Of a stretch of DNA of 64,000 nt, positions 54,640-63,631 are shown piece after piece; positions within the stretch are counted from its first letter, which is position 1; the number at the start of each line of letters is the position of its first letter. A program made the translations under genes and the position numbers. The notes under the pieces are model-generated. The model saw only the letters and a program-made list of their open reading frames with translations. It did no database searches and was not told the origin of the DNA. The stretch is from Flavobacterium sp. (GTDB lineage: Bacteria > Bacteroidota > Bacteroidia > Flavobacteriales > Flavobacteriaceae): assembly GCF_039595935.1 (NCBI RefSeq), contig NZ_JBCNKR010000006.1, positions 744,001 to 808,000 of the forward strand, read 5' to 3'.

Positions 54640-56523
54640 TTATTGAGCTAAAAATATATAAGAAACAATGGCACAAAGACCTAAAACGAAAGCGAATAAA
54701 TACAATCCGATACTTCCGGTTTGAAGTTTTTTACCCTGAAATGCTAATTCGTTTGCTGCTTTTCCTAATCCAAAAACAACTGCAGATAATCCCGTTTCAA
54801 TATAGTCTCTAAAGAATCCTGATAATGCATTTACCGGGCGAACAAAAATCGCTTCGTAAGCTTCATCTACATAATATTTATTGTATAATACTTTTGTTAA
54901 ACCTGTAATGTTTTCGTCAGCTTCCGGAACATTATCTTGTTTGAAGTATTTTACGTAAGCAATTAAAATTCCTAACAATGCACCTAATACAGCGACACCC
55001 ATTAAAGTATATTCAGTCGCTCCTAAATGATGTTCTTCGCCAGCCGCTTTTGTAAAAAGAGGAGCTAAATATTCATTTAACCAGCTGTTTCCAGGTAAAC
55101 TAATTAATCCCCCAAAAGTAGCTAAAAGAGCTAAAATCATTAAAGGGAAAGTAATTAACGCACCACTTTCGTGTAAATGATGTTTCTGCTCTTCAGTTCC
55201 TCTAAATTCTTTAAAGAAAGTCAGGAACATTAATCTAAACATATAGAAAGCCGTCATGATTGAAGCTACAGATCCAACAACATATAATGGAATACTATGG
55301 TGGAAAGCAGTTAATAAAATTTCATCTTTTGAGAAGAAACCTGAGAAAAATGGAACTCCTGAAATGGCTAATGATGAAATAAGCATTGTCCAGAATGTAA
55401 TAGGCATTGCTTTACGCAATCCTCCCATGTTACGCATATCCTGTTCTCCGTGCAATCCATGAATTACAGAACCTGAACCTAAGAATAAACAAGCTTTAAA
55501 GAAAGCGTGTGTGATTACGTGAAAAACAGCCACTTCATAAGCTCCAAATCCTAATGCTAAAAACATTAATCCTAATTGTGAAACCGTAGAGTAAGCTAAT
55601 ACTTTTTTGATATCGTTTTGTACTAAGCCAATTGTAGCAGCAACTAATGAAGTGATTGCTCCGATAACTGCAATTACAGTTTGTACATCAACAGCTAAAT
55701 CAAAAACAAAGTTTAATCTTGTTACCATAAAAATACCAGCAGTAACCATCGTTGCGGCGTGAATCAATGCAGAAACCGGAGTTGGTCCAGCCATCGCATC
55801 AGGTAACCAGGTGTATAACGGAATTTGAGCAGATTTACCACAAGCTCCAATGAATAAACATAAAGCAGCTAAAGAAAGTAATGATAAATTTAAGTTTGAA
55901 GCTCCGGCAATTGCTGTTTTTAATGTAGCGTAATCTAATGTTGAGAACATTGAACCAAGAATGAACATACCAATTAAAAGACCTAAATCTCCAATTCTGT
56001 TCATGATGAAAGCTTTCTTTGCCGCATCGTTATAATCCTGATTTTTATACCAAAATCCGATTAATAAATAAGAGCAAAGTCCAACACCTTCCCAACCTAT
56101 AAATAACACTAATAAGTTACTTCCGATTACAAGAGTGATCATGAAGAAAACGAACAAATTCAGGTAAGAGAAGAATTTGTGCATGTTTTCATCATCATGC
56201 ATGTAGCTGATAGAGTATAAGTGAATCAAAGATCCAATTCCGGTTACGAATAATAACCAAAGAACAGATAATTGATCTAATAAAAATCCAAGATTGATTT
56301 TTAAGTTACTAATTTGAATCCAGTCAAAAAGAGTAACCTGAATTGCTTTTCCTGTTGATGTAATTTGATTAAAAAGAACAAGAGTAACTATAAAAGAAAT
56401 TGCTACAGCAGCAGTTCCGATAAATCCCGAAACTGTTTTACCTAAGCTTTTTCCAAAGAAAACATTGATTAAAAATCCTAAAAAAGGAGTTAATACTAAA
56501 AGTAAAGCTAAATTAATATCCAT
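54640..56523 (-). CDS. nuoL: NADH-quinone oxidoreductase subunit L
   Basis: The 627-aa subunit is the most distal pump of complex I. It has FIGWEGVGLCSYLLIGFWY, SAQIPLYTWLPDAMAGPTP with HAATMVTAG, and the long C-terminal lateral helix region with final membrane anchor (YLFAFVLGLCAIVSYIFL). The length is normal. It lies 6 bases after nuoK. Confidence 0.96.
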   Translation of the reverse strand: MDINLALLLVLTPFLGFLINVFFGKSLGKTVSGFIGTAAVAISFIVTLVLFNQITSTGKAIQVTLFDWIQISNLKINLGFLLDQLSVLWLLFVTGIGSLIHLYSISYMHDDENMHKFFSYLNLFVFFMITLVIGSNLLVLFIGWEGVGLCSYLLIGFWYKNQDYNDAAKKAFIMNRIGDLGLLIGMFILGSMFSTLDYATLKTAIAGASNLNLSLLSLAALCLFIGACGKSAQIPLYTWLPDAMAGPTPVSALIHAATMVTAGIFMVTRLNFVFDLAVDVQTVIAVIGAITSLVAATIGLVQNDIKKVLAYSTVSQLGLMFLALGFGAYEVAVFHVITHAFFKACLFLGSGSVIHGLHGEQDMRNMGGLRKAMPITFWTMLISSLAISGVPFFSGFFSKDEILLTAFHHSIPLYVVGSVASIMTAFYMFRLMFLTFFKEFRGTEEQKHHLHESGALITFPLMILALLATFGGLISLPGNSWLNEYLAPLFTKAAGEEHHLGATEYTLMGVAVLGALLGILIAYVKYFKQDNVPEADENITGLTKVLYNKYYVDEAYEAIFVRPVNALSGFFRDYIETGLSAVVFGLGKAANELAFQGKKLQTGSIGLYLFAFVLGLCAIVSYIFLAQ

Positions 56524-56529
56524 TTCTTT

Positions 56530-56850
56530 TTATCCTTTTAAATTTTTTAAGTTATCGATACTAATTGAGCCAATGTTTCTGAAAATAGAAACTAAAATTG
56601 CTAACCCAACTGCTACTTCGGCAGCAGCTACAGCCATTGAAAAGAATACAAAAACTTGCCCCTGCGCATCTTGGTGATACGTTGAGAAAGCCACAAATAA
56701 AAGGTTAACTGCATTCAGCATGATTTCGATAGACATAAAAACGATAATTGCATTTCGTCTGTACAATACACCAAAAACACCAATACAAAAAAGTACAACA
56801 CTTAAAAAGATGTAATTTTCAATACCTATTTGATTTAATATATTACCCAT
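56530..56850 (-). CDS. nuoK: NADH-quinone oxidoreductase subunit K
   Basis: The 106-aa subunit has three membrane helices and the conserved Glu residues in [17 protein letters not shown] and [12 protein letters not shown] that form part of the proton path. Its ATG overlaps the nuoJ stop by one base, which indicates translational coupling. Confidence 0.95.
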   Translation of the reverse strand: MGNILNQIGIENYIFLSVVLFCIGVFGVLYRRNAIIVFMSIEIMLNAVNLLFVAFSTYHQDAQGQVFVFFSMAVAAAEVAVGLAILVSIFRNIGSISIDNLKNLKG

Positions 56851-57389
56851 TATTTATTTAATTTTTCTTTTTTAGACAATAATACAGTTCCAATCATCGC
56901 AACCAAAAGTAGAACCGAAGCAAACTCAAATGGGACCATATATTCGTTCAACAATATTTTGCCCAATACTTTAATAGATTGGAAATCTTCGCCAGTAGAA
57001 TCGTAATCACCAACAATTGGTTTTGAGTTGATGAAAATTGCAATTAAAACGATAACGATTAAACAAAAAGATACAATTGCTCCCAAGCGAGTAATCCTTG
57101 GTCTGTGAACATCTTTTTGTTCATTTAGGTTCATTAACATAATCGTAAACAGGAACAAAATCATAATCGCCCCAGAATAAACTATTATATGTACTACAGC
57201 TAAAAATTGAGAGTTCAATAATAAATAATGACCAGCAATAGTAAAGAAACAAATCACTAGATAAATTGCTGAGTGAATTGGGTTTCTGCTAAAAATAGTA
57301 AGGAAAGCGGTAATTACCGTAATAAACGCTAAGATACAAAATATCACTCCTACAGGAGTTGCGTTTGCAAGATCTGGAATGTGTATCAT
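56850..57389 (-). CDS. nuoJ: NADH-quinone oxidoreductase subunit J
   Basis: The 179-aa subunit has five membrane helices and the characteristic [20 protein letters not shown] stretch with a pi-bulge region. It overlaps nuoI upstream and nuoK downstream by one base each. The length is usual for the family. Confidence 0.95.
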   Translation of the reverse strand: MIHIPDLANATPVGVIFCILAFITVITAFLTIFSRNPIHSAIYLVICFFTIAGHYLLLNSQFLAVVHIIVYSGAIMILFLFTIMLMNLNEQKDVHRPRITRLGAIVSFCLIVIVLIAIFINSKPIVGDYDSTGEDFQSIKVLGKILLNEYMVPFEFASVLLLVAMIGTVLLSKKEKLNK

Positions 57390-57934
57390 TAGTTAGCGTT
57401 GTTAAGTTGTGAATTTTTAATTGCCATTTCTAAAGGCATTACCAATTTGTCTTTTCCAAAAATGAAATCTTCTCTCTCGTAATTAGCTGGAACTAATACT
57501 TTAGATTCTGTCAAATAGATAGCATCTTTCGGGCAGGCTTCTTCACATAAACCGCAGAAAATACAACGAAGCATGTTGATCTCATAGATTTCAGCATATT
57601 TCTCTTCTCTGTATAAATGTTTTTCATCAGGTCTGCGTTCAGCGGCTTTCATTGTGATAGCTTCTGCAGGACATGATAAAGCACATAATCCACAAGCAGT
57701 ACAATTCTCACGGCCCTGTTCATCACGTTTCAGCATATGCTGACCACGGTAAACAGCACTTCTTTCACGAACCTGTTCTGGGTAATGAATCGTAGCTTTT
57801 TTTCTAAAAAAGTGTTTAATGGTAATAAACAAACCTTTTACAATTGCCACAAGATACAATCGTTCCAAAAAAGTCATCTCTTTATTAGAGACTAATTTTT
57901 TTCTACCCGATAATGATATAGTTTCTATTGACAT
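57389..57934 (-). CDS. nuoI: NADH-quinone oxidoreductase subunit I (two 4Fe-4S clusters)
   Basis: The 181-aa subunit has two ferredoxin-type motifs, CTACGLCALSCP and CIFCGLCEEACP, for clusters N6a and N6b. It has an N-terminal amphipathic stretch that joins it to the membrane arm. It links the electron path from NuoG to NuoB. It lies 83 bases after nuoH. Confidence 0.96.
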   Translation of the reverse strand: MSIETISLSGRKKLVSNKEMTFLERLYLVAIVKGLFITIKHFFRKKATIHYPEQVRERSAVYRGQHMLKRDEQGRENCTACGLCALSCPAEAITMKAAERRPDEKHLYREEKYAEIYEINMLRCIFCGLCEEACPKDAIYLTESKVLVPANYEREDFIFGKDKLVMPLEMAIKNSQLNNAN

Positions 57935-58017
57935 TTTTACTATTATAATTTATGATTCAAAATTTGGTCACTCAAATTCAAATCTATTTTGTTTTTTATT
58001 TAAACTAATTACGGTTC

Positions 58018-59070
58018 TTAGAATCCTAAGAAAGCTGCGATATCGTGCCTCAAAATAACAGCTCCTGTAATCATGATATTAACAATCGAAAGCGGAATTA
58101 AAATTCTCCAGCCTAAGTGCATTAATTGGTCATATCTAAATCTTGGAATTGTCCAGCGTACCCACATGTAGAAGAATATAAAGAAACATATTTTTATAAA
58201 CAGTACCCCAATTCCTAATAAGTTAGCCGCATTTACACCAACATTCTCTACCATCCACTGCATTCCAGGATAGTTATATCCTCCAAAGAACAATACAGAA
58301 ATAATGGTTGCAGAGATAAACATACTTGCATATTCAGCAAATAAATAGAATCCCATTTTCATAGATGAATATTCAGTGTGGTATCCTCCAATTAACTCAC
58401 TCTCGCATTCCGCTAAGTCGAATGGTGTTCTGTTAGTTTCTGCAAATGAACAAATTAAGAAGATCAGGAAAGATAAAGGCTGATAGAAAACATTCCAGTT
58501 CATGCCTTGCTGCTGTAATGAAATTTCTTTTAAACTCATAGTTCCGGTCATCATCAATAAAGCAATCATTGATAATCCCATTGCAATTTCATAAGAAACC
58601 ATTTGAGAAGCTGCACGAACCGCTCCCATCAATGAGAATTTATTGTTAGAAGCCCATCCACCAATCATGATACCGTAAACTCCAACAGAAAGAACTCCAA
58701 AAATGTATAATAAAGCAATATTTACGTCAGTTGCCTGAAGGATAACTTCTCTTCCAAAAACATGAAGTCTGTCTCCCCACGGAATTACAGCACTTGTCAT
58801 CAAAGCTGTACTCATGGCAATAGCAGGCCCTACAATAAATAAAAATCGATTAGGTGTGTTTGGAAAAAATTCTTCTTTTGAGAACAATTTCATACCATCG
58901 GCAAGTGGTTGTAATAAACCTCCCCAACCTGCACGGTTTGGACCAACACGATCCTGAAGGAAAGCTGCAACTTTACGTTCAGCCCATGTAGAATACATAG
59001 CCATAATCATTGTTACCGCAAAAACGACTACAATTACAACACTTTTTTCTATAATAAATGCACTTTCCAT
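58018..59070 (-). CDS. nuoH: NADH-quinone oxidoreductase subunit H
   Basis: The 350-aa membrane subunit forms the quinone-binding site at the arm junction. It shows AERKVAAFLQDRVGPNRAGWGG, typical of NuoH, and FAETNRTPFDLAECESELIGG with the conserved acidic loop. It lies 3 bases after nuoG. Confidence 0.96.
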   Translation of the reverse strand: MESAFIIEKSVVIVVVFAVTMIMAMYSTWAERKVAAFLQDRVGPNRAGWGGLLQPLADGMKLFSKEEFFPNTPNRFLFIVGPAIAMSTALMTSAVIPWGDRLHVFGREVILQATDVNIALLYIFGVLSVGVYGIMIGGWASNNKFSLMGAVRAASQMVSYEIAMGLSMIALLMMTGTMSLKEISLQQQGMNWNVFYQPLSFLIFLICSFAETNRTPFDLAECESELIGGYHTEYSSMKMGFYLFAEYASMFISATIISVLFFGGYNYPGMQWMVENVGVNAANLLGIGVLFIKICFFIFFYMWVRWTIPRFRYDQLMHLGWRILIPLSIVNIMITGAVILRHDIAAFLGF

Positions 59071-59073
59071 TCC

Positions 59074-60105
59074 TTACGCTTTTTTATCATTATTAGTTAA
59101 TGGAATTGCTGCCATACTAATTTTTTTACGGTCAATATCTCTACCTAAAAGGATATTTTTCTCTGTATCGATTTCTACTTTCTCTAATTTTTGAGTGTAG
59201 TTATTTTGGTTGATAACAGAATCTTTTTCAAATTCTCTTGGTCCTTCGATAACCCAGTCATTAACATCTTTATGATCAAAACGACAGCTGTTGCAGATGA
59301 ATTCTTCTACTTCATGGTACTCATCTTTACGACCCGTTACACGCTGAATTTCTCCACCAAACATCCAAACTGTAGTTTTACCGCAGCATCCAGGAGTAGT
59401 ACATTCTCTGTGTGCGTTATAAGGCTTGTTAAACCAAACTCTTGATTTAAAACGGAAAGTTTTATCTGTTAAAGCTCCAACCGGACAAACGTCGATCATG
59501 TTTCCAGAAAACTCATTGTCGATCGCTTTAGAAATTCCAGTAGAAATATTAGCATGATCTCCACGATCTAATACTCCGTGAACTCTGTTGTCTGTCAATT
59601 GATCTGCAACTTGTACACATCTTTGACATAAAATACAACGGTTCATATGCAGTTGAATATTTGGACCAATATTTTCTGGTTCAAACGTTCTTTTCTCTTC
59701 AATATAACGTGATTTTGGGTTTCCGTGCTCAAAACTTAAATTTTGAAGGTCACATTCTCCCGCCTGATCACAAATAGGACAGTCTAATGGGTGGTTAATT
59801 AATAAAAATTCTGTTACAGATTTACGCGCTTCCGTTACTCTGGCAGAAGATTTACTGTTTACTTCCATTCCGTCCATACATCCTGTTACACAAGATGCCA
59901 TTAATTTTGGCATTGGTCGTGGATCAGCTTCACTACCTTTGGAAACTTCAACTAAACAACAACGACATTTTCCACCGCTGCCTTTTAATTTTGAGTAATA
60001 GCACATGGCTGGAGGAACTAAATCCCCGCCAATCATACGTGCAGCCTGCAGGATCGTTGTTCCTGGCTCTACGTCTATACTTTGACCGTCTATGGTTACT
60101 TTCAT
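59074..60105 (-). CDS. nuoG: NADH-quinone oxidoreductase subunit G, short form
   Basis: The 343-aa protein carries a 2Fe-2S domain (C34 with the CRCC group near 48), the His-Cys cluster HPLDCPICDQAGEC and the 4Fe-4S motif CILCQRCVQV. A final 4Fe-4S region has CTTPGCCGKT and CNSC. The large molybdopterin-like domain of classical NuoG (about 900 aa) is absent, as is common in Bacteroidetes. It passes electrons from NuoF to NuoI. A 172-base gap with repeats separates it from nuoF. Confidence 0.93.
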   Translation of the reverse strand: MKVTIDGQSIDVEPGTTILQAARMIGGDLVPPAMCYYSKLKGSGGKCRCCLVEVSKGSEADPRPMPKLMASCVTGCMDGMEVNSKSSARVTEARKSVTEFLLINHPLDCPICDQAGECDLQNLSFEHGNPKSRYIEEKRTFEPENIGPNIQLHMNRCILCQRCVQVADQLTDNRVHGVLDRGDHANISTGISKAIDNEFSGNMIDVCPVGALTDKTFRFKSRVWFNKPYNAHRECTTPGCCGKTTVWMFGGEIQRVTGRKDEYHEVEEFICNSCRFDHKDVNDWVIEGPREFEKDSVINQNNYTQKLEKVEIDTEKNILLGRDIDRKKISMAAIPLTNNDKKA

Positions 60106-60124
60106 CTCTTTATTTTGTTTTTTT

Positions 60125-60262
60125 AGTTTCAGGTTTTACGTTTCACTTTTTCACTTGAAACTAAAAAAAACTTGAAACTTTAAACTATTTTAAACTTTTT
60201 TGTTGAAAGTCGGAATATTGAAAAGAATTGCGGTCCTTTTTAACATTATGAACTTTATAACT
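60125..60262. repeat. Intergenic repeats in the nuoF-nuoG gap
   Basis: Several copies of a GTTTCA/TGAAAC word occur in both orientations (60125-60187: AGTTTCAGG, GTTTCAC, TTGAAACT, TTGAAACTTTAAAC). Remnants of the suf-type word follow (GAAAGTCGG and AACTTTATAACTTTC). Nothing else was seen in the gap. Confidence 0.6.
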
Positions 60263-60277
60263 TTCTGCTTTTTATTT

Positions 60278-61648
60278 TTATACGATTACTTTACCGCCTA
60301 CTAAATGCTTAACTTGTGAGAAAGGTTCAGCAACAAAGTGATCTCTATTTTTAATTTTTTCAGGGAAACGAACGTGATATTCGAATTCATCTCTAAAGTG
60401 GCGAATTGCTGCTGCTACTGGCCAAGAAGCGGCGTCACCAAGCGGACAAATTGTGTTTCCTTCAATTTTACTCTGAATACTCCACAATAATTCGATATCT
60501 TCTTCACGGCCCTGGCCGTTCTCGATTCTCCATAAGATTTTTTCTAACCATCCAGTTCCTTCACGGCAAGGCGTACATTGTCCGCAAGATTCGTGGTGAT
60601 AAAAACGTGCAAAGTTCCAAGTGTTTCTTACGATACAAGCGGTGTCGTTGTAAACGATAAATCCTCCAGAACCTAACATTGATCCGGTAGCAAAACCACC
60701 ATCACTTAAAGATTCGTAAGTCATTAAACGATCTTCGCCGTTTGCTGTTTTGAAAATCAATTCAGCTGGTAAAATTGGCACAGAAGAACCTCCCGGTACA
60801 AATGCTTTTAACGGACGATCAGAAGACATTCCTCCTAAATATTCATCAGAGTTCATGAATTCGTCAACGCTTAAACCTAGTTCAATTTCGTAAACACCAG
60901 GATTTTTGATGTGTCCTGAAGCAGAAATTAATTTAGTTCCTGTAGAACGTCCAATTCCAATTTTTGCATAATCGTCGCCAGAATTGTTTACAATCCAAGG
61001 CACAGTTGCAATTGTTTCAACATTGTTCACTACAGTTGGATTTGCCCAAAGACCAGAAACCGCTGGGAAAGGTGGTTTAATACGAGGATTTCCTCTTTTT
61101 CCTTCCAATGATTCGATAAGTGCAGTTTCTTCTCCGCAGATATAAGCTCCAGCTCCACAGTGAACGTGAAGTTCAAGATCATATCCTGAACCTAATATAT
61201 TTTTTCCTAACCAGCCGGCAGCTTTAGCTTCGGCGATTGCTCTTTCTAAAATTTTGAAAACCCACATATATTCTCCACGAATGTAGATATATGATAAGTT
61301 TGCTCCTAAGGCATAACTTGAAGTAATCATTCCCTCGATCAATAAGTGAGGAATAAATTCCATCAAATAACGATCTTTAAAAGTTCCCGGTTCAGATTCG
61401 TCGGCGTTACAAACTAAGTGTCTTGGTCTTCCTGATTTTTTGTCAATAAAGCTCCATTTCATTCCGGCAGGGAAACCTGCACCACCACGACCACGTAATC
61501 CTGATTTTTTTACTTCTTCAGTAACTTCGTCTGGCGTTAATGTTTTTAAAGCTTTTTCTACAGAAGCATAACCACCATTTTGGCGATAAACTTCGTAGGT
61601 TTTAATTCCAGGAATATTGATTTTATCTAATAATATTTTTTGTGACAT
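60278..61648 (-). CDS. nuoF: NADH-quinone oxidoreductase subunit F (NADH and FMN binding)
   Basis: The 456-aa subunit has the FMN/NADH-binding GLRGRGGAGFPAGMKW and NADESEPGTFKDR, GAGAYICGEETALIESLEG, and the 4Fe-4S (N3) motif ESCGQCTPCREG. It oxidises NADH at the tip of complex I. It starts 1 base after the nuoE stop. Confidence 0.97.
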   Translation of the reverse strand: MSQKILLDKINIPGIKTYEVYRQNGGYASVEKALKTLTPDEVTEEVKKSGLRGRGGAGFPAGMKWSFIDKKSGRPRHLVCNADESEPGTFKDRYLMEFIPHLLIEGMITSSYALGANLSYIYIRGEYMWVFKILERAIAEAKAAGWLGKNILGSGYDLELHVHCGAGAYICGEETALIESLEGKRGNPRIKPPFPAVSGLWANPTVVNNVETIATVPWIVNNSGDDYAKIGIGRSTGTKLISASGHIKNPGVYEIELGLSVDEFMNSDEYLGGMSSDRPLKAFVPGGSSVPILPAELIFKTANGEDRLMTYESLSDGGFATGSMLGSGGFIVYNDTACIVRNTWNFARFYHHESCGQCTPCREGTGWLEKILWRIENGQGREEDIELLWSIQSKIEGNTICPLGDAASWPVAAAIRHFRDEFEYHVRFPEKIKNRDHFVAEPFSQVKHLVGGKVIV

Positions 61649-61649
61649 C

Positions 61650-62180
61650 TTATTTATCGTGTAATATTATTTTATCATCTCTACAATCAGCAATGATCTG
61701 ATCGATTTTTTCTTCTGTCAGTTTCTCTTTGTAGAAATCGCCCAGCTGCATCATCGGAGCGTATCCGCAGGCACCTAAACATTCTACACCGGCAATGGTA
61801 AACATCCCGTCAGGAGTAGTTTCGCCCATTTTAATGCCTAGTTTTTCAGAAGTATAATCCATTAAATCCTCAGCACCACGTAAACAACAGCAAGAAGTCT
61901 GGCAAAATTCAAACATGTATTTTCCAATTGGTTTTTGGTTGAACATGGTATAAAAAGTAACCACTTCATAAACCTCAATTGGTTTTATCTGAAGAATTTC
62001 GGCAACTTTATCCTGCAATTCAATGCTAAGCCAGTTATTGTGCGCATCCTGTACTTCATGCAGAACAGGCAGTAAAGCCGATTTTTGTTTGCCTTCCGGA
62101 TAATGACTGATTAATTCATTGATGCGTGTCATCAATGCCTCAGTCATATTTATTTCTTGTTTGTAATGTTTACGTTCCAT
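61650..62180 (-). CDS. nuoE: NADH-quinone oxidoreductase subunit E
   Basis: The 176-aa thioredoxin-like 2Fe-2S protein has cluster-ligand regions FCQTSCCCLRGAE and VECLGACGYAP. An extra Cys next to the usual ligand (SCCC) is a small oddity. The start MERKHYKQE at 62180 is used; an ATG 11 codons later is possible. A 194-base gap of inverted ATTTTAG repeats precedes it. Confidence 0.94.
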   Translation of the reverse strand: MERKHYKQEINMTEALMTRINELISHYPEGKQKSALLPVLHEVQDAHNNWLSIELQDKVAEILQIKPIEVYEVVTFYTMFNQKPIGKYMFEFCQTSCCCLRGAEDLMDYTSEKLGIKMGETTPDGMFTIAGVECLGACGYAPMMQLGDFYKEKLTEEKIDQIIADCRDDKIILHDK

Positions 62181-62184
62181 TTTT

Positions 62185-62371
62185 ATTTTAGATTTTAGAT
62201 TTTAGATTTTAGATTTGTTCAATCTTTGTCTATAATCCGTATTCTGCAATCTTTATTTAAGTTTTAGATTTTTCAATCTGAATTCTTCAATTCTATATAA
62301 GTGTAGATTTTCAATCTAAAATTTAGATATGCCATTCTGCAATCTAAAATCTAAAATCTTCAATCTAAAAT
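62185..62371. repeat. Tandem-and-inverted ATTTTAG repeats between nuoD and nuoE
   Basis: The word ATTTTAG is repeated four times at 62185-62216. The exact complement of GATTTTAGATTTTAGATT (62191-62208) lies at 62341-62358, with further single copies between (62305-62330) and after. The two arrays can form a long stem over a loop of about 130 bases inside the nuo transcript. Confidence 0.9.
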
Positions 62372-62374
62372 TTT

Positions 62375-63613
62375 TTACGCGTCTAATTCTCCTGCAATTA
62401 CGTTTAAACTTGATAGAATAACAATTGCATCAGATAATAAAGCACCTTTAATCATTTCAGGATATGCTTGATAATAAATAAAGCAAGGTCTTCTAAAATG
62501 TAATCTATATGGAGTTCTGCTTCCGTCAGTAACTAAATAGAAACCAATTTCCCCGTTTCCTCCTTCAACAGGATGGTAGATTTCGGCAACCGGAACAGGA
62601 ACTTCTCCCATTACGATTTTAAAGTGATAGATTAGAGCTTCCATATTATTATATACGTCTTCTTTTGGAGGAAGGTAATAATCTGGAACTTCAGCATGAT
62701 ATTCGTTTCCTGCCGGCATTTTATCCAAAGCTTGACGAATAATGCTTAAACTTTCCCAAACTTCAGCATTACGAACACAGAAACGATCATAAGTGTCTCC
62801 TGATTTTCCAACAGGAACAATAAAATCGAAATCTTCGTAAGATGAATAAGGTTGAGCAACACGAACATCATAATCAACTCCTGCTGCACGCAAGTTTGGA
62901 CCTGTAAATCCGTAAGCCATTGCTTTTTCTGCTGAAATTGCACCAACGTTTACAGTTCTGTCAAGGAAAATTCTGTTTCTCTCGAATAAGTTTTCGAATT
63001 CTTTCCATGCAACTGGAAATTCTTCAAGGAAAGTATCTAGTTTTTTGAAAGCTTCCGGAGACCAGTCTCTTTCAAAACCACCAATTCTTCCCATATTTGT
63101 AGTCAAACGAGCTCCACAAATTTCTTCGTAGATTTCGTAGATTTTTTCTCTAAATTGAAAAACGTATAAGAAACCTGTATACGCACCAGTATCAACACCA
63201 AGAATTGAGTTACAGATTAAGTGGTCTGTAATACGTGCCAGCTCCATAACAATAACTCTTAAATATTGTGCTCTTTTTGGAACTTCAATACCTAATAGTT
63301 TTTCTAAAGTCATCCACCATCCCATATTATTAATAGGAGAGGAGCAATAGTTCATACGGTCTGTAAGAGGTGTGATTTGATAAAAAGGACGATTTTCTGC
63401 GATTTTTTCAAAAGCTCTGTGAATGTAACCAATAGTTGGTTCAGCTTCTAAAATTCGTTCACCATCCATCAATAGGATATTTTGAAAAATACCGTGAGTT
63501 GCCGGGTGAGTAGGTCCTAAATTCAGTACAGAAAGTTCGCTTCCGTCTTCGTTTAGTTTCTCCTTAATTATTTTAGCATAACGATGCTCTGGTGGTAATA
63601 ATAGTTCTGACAT
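62375..63613 (-). CDS. nuoD: NADH-quinone oxidoreductase subunit D
   Basis: The 412-aa 49-kDa-type subunit contributes to the quinone site. It has NLGPTHPATHGIFQN, YIHRAFEKIAE, MNYCSSPINNMGWW and the C-terminal CFIYYQAYPEMIKGALLSD, followed by LNVIAGELD. It is separate from NuoC, not fused as in E. coli. It lies 18 bases after nuoC. Confidence 0.96.
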   Translation of the reverse strand: MSELLLPPEHRYAKIIKEKLNEDGSELSVLNLGPTHPATHGIFQNILLMDGERILEAEPTIGYIHRAFEKIAENRPFYQITPLTDRMNYCSSPINNMGWWMTLEKLLGIEVPKRAQYLRVIVMELARITDHLICNSILGVDTGAYTGFLYVFQFREKIYEIYEEICGARLTTNMGRIGGFERDWSPEAFKKLDTFLEEFPVAWKEFENLFERNRIFLDRTVNVGAISAEKAMAYGFTGPNLRAAGVDYDVRVAQPYSSYEDFDFIVPVGKSGDTYDRFCVRNAEVWESLSIIRQALDKMPAGNEYHAEVPDYYLPPKEDVYNNMEALIYHFKIVMGEVPVPVAEIYHPVEGGNGEIGFYLVTDGSRTPYRLHFRRPCFIYYQAYPEMIKGALLSDAIVILSSLNVIAGELDA

Positions 63614-63631
63614 TTTATAATGTTGAATTAT

